A stretch of 5,142 nt of DNA, from the NCBI GenBank assembly GCA_030626045.1, contig DAOUPS010000068.1, forward strand, positions 1-5,142. The letters run 5' to 3'. Shown piece after piece: positions 1-4,721 of the stretch. A program made the translations under genes and the position numbers. Within the stretch, counting starts at the first letter, position 1. Every line of letters starts with the position of its first letter. The stretch is from a bacterium. Its GTDB lineage: Bacteria > Patescibacteriota > Minisyncoccia > Moranbacterales > DUUL01. Below the pieces are notes generated by a model. It saw nothing but the letters and a program-made list of their open reading frames with translations. It was not told where the DNA came from and did not search any database.

Positions 1-321
1 AACCGGAAAATGGCGAGCTTTCATTTTTTGCAGCATCATTTTCGCAAGAGGGACATTATTTTGGAAGACATACTGCATTGAACTGCCCCCAAAATTCGAA
101 AAATCTCCTCTGAACTGATCTCCAAGGTTTATCGTGAATTTGTCATATCGCATAGGGCCGTGAGGTGAAATGATCACCATGGTGTCAGGTTGCGAGCGAT
201 AAATTTCCTGTGCGCAATTTTCCATTCCCGCCACTGTTTTTCTCACGAGTGACAGTTGAGTGCCTCCGATATCAGGGATAATGATCGGCGGATGCGGGCA
301 AAGAGCGGCGCTTTTTATCAT
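1..321 (-). CDS. LigB/MEMO-like class III extradiol dioxygenase-fold protein, N-terminal part
   Basis: This minus-strand reading frame is open from an ATG at 321 to the window edge: 107 codons with no stop, so the C-terminus is missing. The protein starts MIKSAALCPHPPIIIPDIGG and then has TMVIISPHGPM around residues 47-57. The CPHPP and SPHGP histidines (H10 and H54) match the two conserved metal-site histidine motifs of the LigB fold (PF02900; COG3885-type, related to MEMO). In bacteria this family often carries, or sits beside, an AMMECR1 domain and a radical-SAM partner (AmmeMemoRadiSam system). The missing part would show whether that applies here. The substrate is unknown and true dioxygenase activity should not be assumed. 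The gene diverges from the 568-2286 operon across 246 nt. There is no Shine-Dalgarno sequence. A possible -10 (TATGAT, minus strand, 341-346) lies 20 nt upstream, but I find no good -35. An ATG 13 nt upstream is out of frame. Family assignment is fairly sure; function is not. Confidence 0.82.
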   Translation of the reverse strand, partial: MIKSAALCPHPPIIIPDIGGTQLSLVRKTVAGMENCAQEIYRSQPDTMVIISPHGPMRYDKFTINLGDQFRGDFSNFGGSSMQYVFQNNVPLAKMMLQKMKARHFPV

Positions 322-392
322 AGCGGTAAATCATACTTATATCATAACGATAGCAAAACGATGTGAGACTGTCCAATTTCGTAGATAATATC

Positions 393-425
393 GCGCTGGA
401 GCGAGTTTGCAACTCGTACCAGCGC
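393..425. repeat. 33-nt interrupted palindrome (REP-like or operator-like)
   Basis: Arms 393-399 (GCGCTGG) and 419-425 (CCAGCGC) pair perfectly. After one A/A mismatch (400/418) and one G/T pair (401/417), an inner stem CGAGTT (402-407) pairs with AACTCG (411-416) around the loop TGC. There is no T-tract on either side, and the flanking genes diverge, so it is not a terminator for either of them. It may be a dispersed REP/MITE-type element; a GTAG tetranucleotide, often seen beside REP hairpins, lies at 381-384. It could instead be a dyad bound by a regulator of the divergent genes. The structure is seen directly; its role is inferred. Confidence 0.75.
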
Positions 426-428
426 ATG

Positions 429-475
429 ATCAATAACTAATTCACAATTTACAATCAATTCTCAATAATCAATTT
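429..475. repeat. degenerate heptad-phased YAAT repeat
   Basis: This AT-rich stretch has YAAT tetranucleotides starting at 431, 438, 445 and 452, exactly 7 nt apart. After a 4-nt phase slip they resume at 456, 463 and 470, again 7 nt apart. The units read as TCAATAA, CTAATTC, ACAATTT, ACAA, then TCAATTC, TCAATAA, TCAATTT. It lies between the palindrome at 393-425 and the promoter at 492-520. It resembles in style the short tandemly repeated heptanucleotide sequences described in cyanobacteria, although these units are degenerate. It contains no ORF. Confidence 0.6.
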
Positions 476-491
476 ACGAGGTGTTTTGAGT

Positions 492-520
492 TTGCCAACG
501 CGTAATGCGTGTGTTACACT
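492..520 (+). promoter_or_regulatory. sigma70-type promoter with extended -10
   Basis: The -35 is TTGCCA (492-497, 5 of 6 to consensus). A 17-nt spacer leads to the -10 TACACT (515-520, 4 of 6). TG at 512-513 supplies an extended -10 (TGnTACACT). Predicted transcription would begin near 526-528, giving a leader of about 40 nt before the ATG at 568. A short dyad, GTGT-T-ACAC (511-519), overlaps the -10 and could be a repressor contact, though it may be chance. This is the best promoter match seen ahead of the 568-2286 gene pair. It was found by eye and has no experimental support. Confidence 0.5.
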
Positions 521-567
521 TTGACAAGCGCTAAACATTAGAAGACTTCGGAACAAAAACCATATTT

Positions 568-987
568 ATGGGACATACTGAAAAAACGGAGGGAAAAAAG
601 GAAGAAAAATATATTCAAGAGACACAAGAAAAGCATGAAAGGATAACAGGTGCCGGTGGTTCAATACAAGAAGGTGGTGTTTATGAGGATAATATCGTGG
701 ACGAAGAAAGCAAGCAGACTACCAGTACCAGGCTTATTGCGCTGTTTGTTATAGGGGTGCTTATTGGTATAACGATTAAAACTCATGCGATTCAGAAGAT
801 AACAATGGGTTTTGATGATTATAAAATTCACAAGCTCAAAAGCGATTTTGATTTGTTGAATTTTGATGAACAATTGGACGAACAGCAAGGTGCTGTTGAT
901 AAAACGAGCGATCAAAAGGATGAAGACTTGGAAGATCCGGAGAGCAATACCGATGAACCAAAAGAAGACGAGGAAAATTTTAAATAA
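568..987 (+). CDS. small single-TM acidic protein of unknown function
   Basis: The gene encodes 139 residues that I cannot assign to a named family. Residues 1-53 are hydrophilic and rich in Glu and Lys. Residues about 54-71 (TRLIALFVIGVLIGITIK) form one transmembrane segment. Residues 76-103 include the pattern ITMGFDDYKIHKLKSDFDLL, and the last ~35 residues are strongly acidic and low in complexity. There is no cleavable signal peptide and no cysteine. Membrane orientation is uncertain because basic residues lie on both sides of the TM segment. The ATG at 568 follows the candidate promoter by about 47 nt and has no Shine-Dalgarno sequence; the leader AACCATATTT resembles the one before the next gene. 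Only 36 nt separate its stop from the thioredoxin-domain gene, with no terminator between, so the two are probably co-transcribed. It may be an accessory or partner to that membrane protein, but this rests on context alone. The antisense frame here is a shadow. Confidence 0.75.
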   Translation: MGHTEKTEGKKEEKYIQETQEKHERITGAGGSIQEGGVYEDNIVDEESKQTTSTRLIALFVIGVLIGITIKTHAIQKITMGFDDYKIHKLKSDFDLLNFDEQLDEQQGAVDKTSDQKDEDLEDPESNTDEPKEDEENFK

Positions 988-1023
988 CACGGCGAGTTTT
1001 TATAAATAAACCATCATATTTTT

Positions 1024-2286
1024 ATGGAGAAACGAAGCAGTGCGGAGGGAACAGAGGATAATAATGTAAATGAAGATCAAAAAACTGGATTATTCGGCGA
1101 GGAACAAAGCGAAGAAAACGGTGATGAAAATATGCGACAAAATACAAATGTTGATGAGCCATTAGAGAAGAGAACGGAAGGCGTTGAATCGGCGGACAAA
1201 TCCCAAAATGAGTCGAACAAAGAAAAAATAACCTTGAATGAACATGAAGGAAAAGGTGAACACAAAAAAACGATCAAAAATCTTATTTCGGCAGTGATAG
1301 TCTTGTCAGGAGTGGCCGCCGGAAGCTTTTTTATTGATATAGTGCAATTTGCAAGCGGAAGCGGCTATTCGGAAAAAGCCCTACAAAAGACGAACGTGTT
1401 TGTGGCGGGAGATAAAACGTGGGTTGCATTTAAAGAGCCTGCAATTGAGGTTCAAATACTAACAGTGAAAGATGATGAACTGGAAAATTGTGAAAATTGC
1501 GACCCATCGATGGCTCTTGTGTGGCTCAAACGATTCATCCCAACGCTTATTGCCAGAAAAGTTGACGTTTCATCTCCAGAAGGAAAGGAAATCGTCAAAG
1601 GTTATGATCTAAAATCAATTCCGGCGTTTGTTTTTTCAAGCAGTTTAAGAGAGTCCGAATTTTATGATGAAGAGGCCAGCGTCCTATTTGAAAAGAAAAA
1701 AGATAAGTTTGTGCTTAATACCGTAGGACTGGGAATACCAGTTGGGCGATATCTTGAAACTCCGGAAATTTCCGGAAATGACGCACAGCGCGGAAATAAG
1801 GATGCCAAGGTAAAAATTGTAGTATATTCCGATTTTCAATGTCCATATAGCAAGCGGTTTTTCAGCGAGATCACAAAAGTTGCAGAAGAGTTTGATGATG
1901 ACCAAGTTTTGCTTGTGTATAAGAATGCGCCGATAGAGCTTCATCCTCGAGGTGAGATCTCTGCAATTGTGGCTTGTTGTGCTCGGGATCAAGAGAAATT
2001 TTGGGAAATGAGCAGGATATTATATGACAAACAAAATGAATGGAGTAATGCGGCTGGAACGGAACCGTTCAGGAAATATGCGCGCTCTTTAAATATGGAC
2101 ACCAAAAAATTTAATGAGTGTCTTGATAATAAATCCCATTTTGAAGAGATTCAAATGGATAAGGAGGAAGCGGAGGACTTTGGCACTTCAGGTGTGCCGG
2201 TAGCGTTTATTAATGAACAATTTATAAGCGGTATTGTTGGAGAGGACAAGTTGCGCTCAATAATAAACAATGAACTTGAAAAGTGA
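1024..2286 (+). CDS. membrane-anchored tandem thioredoxin-fold protein, DsbA-like C-terminal domain with CPYS
   Basis: The protein has 420 residues. Residues 1-80 are acidic and low in complexity. A Lys-rich stretch (77-85) precedes a TM helix at about 86-110, suggesting N-in/C-out topology with the rest outside the cytoplasm. Residues ~125-240 look like a thioredoxin-type domain with CENC (C156, C159) and a possible cis-proline in KSIPAF (P200). Residues ~255-418 are a DsbA/Thioredoxin_4-like domain (PF13462): YSDFQCPYSKRF with C273 and S276, ELHPRGE at 305-311, EKFWEM at 324-329, and the cis-Pro loop TSGVP at 388-392. The usual second active-site cysteine is Ser (codon AGC at 1849-1851), so this domain cannot form the normal intradomain CxxC disulfide. 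Extra cysteines at 318, 319 and 366 could be alternative partners. The likely role is extracytoplasmic thiol oxidation, isomerisation or reduction; the direction is unknown. The start follows AACCATCATATTTTT with no Shine-Dalgarno sequence. A weak internal -10 (TATAAA, 1001-1006) exists. The stop TGA coincides with the first bases of the repeat at 2284. Confidence 0.85.
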   Translation: MEKRSSAEGTEDNNVNEDQKTGLFGEEQSEENGDENMRQNTNVDEPLEKRTEGVESADKSQNESNKEKITLNEHEGKGEHKKTIKNLISAVIVLSGVAAGSFFIDIVQFASGSGYSEKALQKTNVFVAGDKTWVAFKEPAIEVQILTVKDDELENCENCDPSMALVWLKRFIPTLIARKVDVSSPEGKEIVKGYDLKSIPAFVFSSSLRESEFYDEEASVLFEKKKDKFVLNTVGLGIPVGRYLETPEISGNDAQRGNKDAKVKIVVYSDFQCPYSKRFFSEITKVAEEFDDDQVLLVYKNAPIELHPRGEISAIVACCARDQEKFWEMSRILYDKQNEWSNAAGTEPFRKYARSLNMDTKKFNECLDNKSHFEEIQMDKEEAEDFGTSGVPVAFINEQFISGIVGEDKLRSIINNELEK

Positions 2287-2371
2287 AGCTCCGCGCGCTC
2301 ATGTATGTAGTATTTATCACTTCTCCGGCGGAGCAAAATCCGCCGAAACAGAATAGATTTACCGCATTTAT
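2284..2371. repeat. tandem repeat copy A with covarying hairpin
   Basis: This is the first of two diverged tandem copies. Positions 2284-2350 match 2406-2472 at 47 of 67 bases by hand alignment, offset 122 nt and without gaps. A conserved tail, GATTTAyyGCATwTAT (2356-2371), recurs at 2486-2501. Two alternative stems are possible. GCTCCGC (2288-2294) can pair with GCGGAGC (2328-2334), or CGGCGGA (2326-2332) can pair with TCCGCCG (2339-2345) around a 6-nt loop. Both use the same central segment. There is no T-tract, so a standard intrinsic terminator is not supported. The copy begins at the stop codon of the upstream gene. Confidence 0.75.
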
Positions 2372-2405
2372 CTGTGGTTATATCCATGGTATTCTGTGGG
2401 GAGGA

Positions 2406-2501
2406 TGAAGCTCTGCGTGTTTATGTGTGGCAATCTCCTGACTTCTTCGGCAGAGCGAGATTTGCCGAAACACTAAAACGAGAGAGATTTATTGCATATA
2501 T
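2406..2501. repeat. tandem repeat copy B with covarying hairpin
   Basis: This is the second copy of the 122-nt-offset repeat. Stem 1 is GCTCTGC (2410-2416) with GCAGAGC (2450-2456). Stem 2 is TTCGGCAGA (2446-2454) with TTTGCCGAA (2461-2469), containing one G/T pair. Relative to copy A, three positions change together (C to T at 2414, G to A at 2452, C to T at 2463), so both alternative stems are preserved. Copy B is 8 nt longer than copy A before the tail GATTTATTGCATATAT (2486-2501). It lies 38 nt upstream of the por operon start, so it may sit in that operon's leader, or it may be an inert dispersed repeat. Confidence 0.75.
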
Positions 2502-2505
2502 GGTC

Positions 2506-2521
2506 TCCCGCGGAGGCGGGG
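2506..2521 (+). promoter_or_regulatory. GC-rich hairpin in the por leader, GGAGG in its loop and 3' arm
   Basis: CCCGC (2507-2511) pairs with GCGGG (2516-2520) around the loop GGAG, with a possible extra T-G pair at 2506/2521. It ends 17 nt before the gamma-subunit ATG at 2539. GGAGG (2512-2516) matches a Shine-Dalgarno core but is 22 nt from the start codon and partly inside the stem, so it is poorly placed for normal initiation. There is no T-tract. It may be a leader structure, a transcript-stabilising hairpin or a dispersed repeat end. I found no convincing sigma70 promoter between 2405 and 2538. Confidence 0.45.
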
Positions 2522-2538
2522 CGGATAAACGAAAATAA

Positions 2539-3105
2539 ATGCAAAACAAAAATCGTTACGAGATAATTATTCACGGCCGCGGAGGACAGGGAGCAAAGAC
2601 AACAGCTGAAATATTGGTTCAAGCGGCGGTGAGAGAGAAAAAATTTGTGCAGGCATTTCCGAGCTTCGGGCCCGAGCGGACGGGAGCGCCAATGCTTGCC
2701 TATGTTCGAATATCCAATGAGCCGATCAGGACACACGAGCCGGTTGTGGATCCGGATTGTGTTCTTGTTCTTGATGAGACAATACTAGATACTATTGATG
2801 TCACGCAAAATATAACAGGAACTGAGGCAATAATCATAAATACAGCTAAGACAAAAAAAGAAATTTCAGAGCGGATGAAATTTAATGGGAACATAGTTAC
2901 GGTCGATGCTAAGGGAATGTCTCTGGATATTATCGGTGAGAACAGGCCGAATACTGTCATTTTAGGTAAACTTGCGTTTGTCTCTGAAAAAGTAAAGATC
3001 GAGAATATTACTGAGGCATTTCGTTCAAAGTATGAAAAAAAGATAGGAAAAGAAAAAACAGACAAAAATATCAAAGCAATAGAAAAGGCATATAACATTT
3101 ACTAA
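2539..3105 (+). CDS. porC: 2-oxoacid (pyruvate):ferredoxin oxidoreductase, gamma subunit
   Basis: The product is 188 residues, full length for the stand-alone gamma subunit (POR domain, PF01558; also called porG). Diagnostic motifs are IIIHGRGGQGAKTTAEIL (residues ~9-26), with the glycine-rich GRGGQG, then AFPSFGPERTGAPMLAYVRI (~39-58) and HEPVVDPDCVLVLD (~70-83). In this family the gamma subunit packs against the alpha/beta core and is associated with CoA handling (established knowledge). It opens a four-gene set in the order gamma, delta, alpha, beta, as in Thermotoga-type POR loci. The start ATG has an A-rich leader (GATAAACGAAAATAA) and no nearby Shine-Dalgarno sequence. Its stop TAA shares one base with the next start (TAATG), implying translational coupling. 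The substrate could also be another 2-oxoacid; pyruvate is the commonest. Confidence 0.93.
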   Translation: MQNKNRYEIIIHGRGGQGAKTTAEILVQAAVREKKFVQAFPSFGPERTGAPMLAYVRISNEPIRTHEPVVDPDCVLVLDETILDTIDVTQNITGTEAIIINTAKTKKEISERMKFNGNIVTVDAKGMSLDIIGENRPNTVILGKLAFVSEKVKIENITEAFRSKYEKKIGKEKTDKNIKAIEKAYNIY

Positions 3106-3440
3106 TGACGCTAACCATCAAGGAATCAGGAAAATTCTACTTGCCCAAAAAAACTCCGCCGTTGGGCAGTGAGCTTGGGGCTGTGATCAAAAATGATCCA
3201 AGGAATTGTCCAAAAACTGGAGACTGGAAAACTGAAACTCCTGTTATAGATAAAAATGTTTGCATCGGCTGCGGCATGTGTGAACAGCATTGTCCCGAAG
3301 CGGCGATCAGGATGAAGAAAAATAACGGCCAGAAAAAACCGGTCATCAATTATCAATTTTGCAAGGGTTGCGGCATATGCGCGGAAGTTTGTCCCGTGAA
3401 AGCGATTCAAATGCGGCGGGGAAACGAAAAAAGGAACTAA
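3105..3440 (+). CDS. porD: 2-oxoacid:ferredoxin oxidoreductase, delta subunit (2x[4Fe-4S] ferredoxin)
   Basis: The product is 111 residues. Two complete cluster-binding motifs are visible: CIGCGMCEQHCPEA (C53, C56, C59, C63) and CKGCGICAEVCPVKA (C86, C89, C92, C96). The pattern is CxxCxxCxxxCP twice, typical of an 8Fe bacterial-type ferredoxin. The upstream segment TGDWKTETPVID (38-49) is characteristic of POR/VOR delta subunits rather than free ferredoxins. One further cysteine, C35, precedes the motifs. The subunit relays electrons from the alpha/beta active site to soluble ferredoxin in the cytoplasm. The ATG overlaps the gamma stop codon by one base, and no Shine-Dalgarno sequence is present, so reinitiation after the gamma gene is the likely route of translation. 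It is followed by a 71-nt gap before the alpha gene. Confidence 0.93.
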   Translation: MTLTIKESGKFYLPKKTPPLGSELGAVIKNDPRNCPKTGDWKTETPVIDKNVCIGCGMCEQHCPEAAIRMKKNNGQKKPVINYQFCKGCGICAEVCPVKAIQMRRGNEKRN

Positions 3441-3511
3441 ATAGATAAATTTCACGTCTTGCTTTATAAATTAGCAGTTAGCACGATCTAATTCAACTTG
3501 CTTGATCTCAT
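3441..3511 (+). other. 71-nt gap between delta and alpha genes with small repeats
   Basis: The gap is long for this operon. It contains an inverted repeat AATTAG (3469-3474) / CTAATT (3488-3493), a direct repeat TTAGCA (3471-3476 and 3478-3483), and CTTGCTT at 3458-3464 and again at 3497-3503. TATAAA at 3465-3470 resembles a -10 but lacks a -35 at the right distance. There is no terminator-like T-tract and no ORF. Any regulatory role is speculative. Confidence 0.3.
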
Positions 3512-4642
3512 ATGTATAAGAAGAATAACATTTCAATTGCTCTAACCGGTGGTCACGCAGTTGGTGAGGCCATGCGCCAAATAAACCCGGATGTGGTAGC
3601 TGTATATCCGATCACTCCTCAGACGCCCATTATCGAATATTTTGCGAAAAGGATAGCAGACGGGGAGATCGATACCGAAATTATTCCGGTCGAATCCGAG
3701 CACAGTGCTATGAGCGCTTGCATAGGTTCTTCTGCCTGCGGTGCGAGAACAATGACGGCATCAAGTTCCCAGGGAATTATGTATATGTTCGAAGTGCTTC
3801 CCGTTGCTTCATCCATGCGCTTGCCGATCGTTATGGCTGTGTCGAATCGCGCGATCTCAGGTCCGATCAATATTCATGGAGACCATTCAGACGCCATGGT
3901 AATGCGGGAAATGGGCTGGATCCAATTGTTTGCCGAAAACGTGCAAGAGGCATATGATAACATGATTATTGGCTGTAAGATTGCCGAAAAAGCGCTGCTT
4001 CCGCTGGCAACGAACATGGACGGTTTTTTCACTTCTCACAGTGTTGAAAATCTCGAGCTTCTTCGTGATCCTGATGTCAAGAATTTTGTTGGCAATTATG
4101 CTCCTCGGCAGCATCTTTTTAATTTCGATAGCCCAAAAACGTTCGGTCCGGTCGCACTTCAAAACAGCTATTTCGAGTTTAGAAAACAGATATTTGATGC
4201 CATGAATAAAGTGCCGGATATTTTTAATGAAGTAACGGAAAAGTTTAAAAAGCTATCGGAAAGAGGATATGTTTCGGTGGAGCGGTATAGAACGAATAAC
4301 GCTGAAACGGTTATCGTCGCGATCGGGTCGGTTTGCGGAACTGTCAAAGACGCGGTAGACAAGCTGAGGGATAAAGGGAAAAAAGTCGGTTTGGTAAAAA
4401 TAACGTTGTTCAGGCCTTTTCCGTATAAGGATGTGAAGCAGGCGCTAAAGAATGCGCAAAAGGTAATTGTTCTTGATCGAAATCTGGCGTTTGGAACGAA
4501 ACAGGTTTTAGCCGGTGAAGTGGAATCGGCGATCAGCCAAGAAGTTCAAAGCGTTGTTTACGGGCTCGGTGGGAGAGATGTGTATGAAGAACAGATCATC
4601 GATCTTTTCAAAGGAAAAAATAACAGCGGTTTTATAATGTAG
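3512..4642 (+). CDS. porA: 2-oxoacid (pyruvate):ferredoxin oxidoreductase, alpha subunit
   Basis: The product is 376 residues, close to the usual length of stand-alone alpha subunits. The N-terminal half (about 10-245) is the POR_N TPP pyrimidine-binding domain (PF01855), with GGHAVGEAMRQINPDVV (13-29), AVYPITPQTPIIEYF (30-44), PVESEHSAMSA (59-69), ASSSQG (83-88) and NRAISGPINIHGDHSD (112-127). The second domain (about 260-370, PFOR_II type) has KITLFRPFP (296-304), VIVLDRNLAFG (318-328) and a closing YGLGGRDV (350-357). With the beta subunit it forms the TPP active site that decarboxylates the 2-oxoacid. Key family motifs are all present and I see no frameshift. The ATG at 3512 has no Shine-Dalgarno sequence; the motif-bearing sequence begins within ten residues of it, which supports this start. 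The neighbours confirm the complex. Pyruvate is the most likely substrate, but 2-oxoisovalerate cannot be excluded by eye. Confidence 0.94.
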   Translation: MYKKNNISIALTGGHAVGEAMRQINPDVVAVYPITPQTPIIEYFAKRIADGEIDTEIIPVESEHSAMSACIGSSACGARTMTASSSQGIMYMFEVLPVASSMRLPIVMAVSNRAISGPINIHGDHSDAMVMREMGWIQLFAENVQEAYDNMIIGCKIAEKALLPLATNMDGFFTSHSVENLELLRDPDVKNFVGNYAPRQHLFNFDSPKTFGPVALQNSYFEFRKQIFDAMNKVPDIFNEVTEKFKKLSERGYVSVERYRTNNAETVIVAIGSVCGTVKDAVDKLRDKGKKVGLVKITLFRPFPYKDVKQALKNAQKVIVLDRNLAFGTKQVLAGEVESAISQEVQSVVYGLGGRDVYEEQIIDLFKGKNNSGFIM

Positions 4643-4721
4643 CTCAGTTGTAAAAGACGAGCTCGCTGATTTTCTGTTAAAGAAATATTTAAATGAAAAC
4701 ATATAAAAAATAAGCCGGTTT

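Noticed and set aside
521..526. Perfect -35 hexamer TTGACA upstream of the 568 gene.
   Set aside because: No acceptable -10 lies 16-18 nt downstream (the region reads AGACTTCG). The TTGCCA-17-TACACT pair just upstream fits better.
661..990. Minus-strand ORF of 109 codons, hydrophobic, opposite the 139-aa gene.
   Set aside because: Hydrophobic runs are the expected antisense of acidic/Lys-rich AT-rich codons (GAA/AAA give TTC/TTT). The plus-strand frame has a promoter and operon context.
2326..2345. Hairpin after the thioredoxin gene as an intrinsic terminator.
   Set aside because: The stem is good, but it is followed by GAAACAGAATAG with no T-tract, and the same holds for copy B. It may still influence transcription, but the standard terminator pattern is absent.
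2151..2387. Minus-strand ORF of 78 codons running from the repeat into the 3' end of the thioredoxin gene.
   Set aside because: Half is antisense to a well-supported coding region and the rest is repeat copy A; no recognisable protein features.
2283..2476. Two small ORFs inside the repeat copies: GTG at 2283 (41 codons, GTGA overlap with the upstream stop) and ATG at 2405 (23 codons, ATGA overlap).
   Set aside because: The aligned peptides are only about 9/23 identical. The differences between copies are mostly amino-acid changing and fall so as to keep base pairing, which argues for structure and not protein. There is no Shine-Dalgarno sequence at a usable distance.
4643..4721. Possible promoter or terminator in the gap before the beta gene, including the CGAGCTCG palindrome and TATAAA.
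   Set aside because: The palindrome has no loop, no T-tract follows it, and no -35 lies at the right distance from TATAAA.
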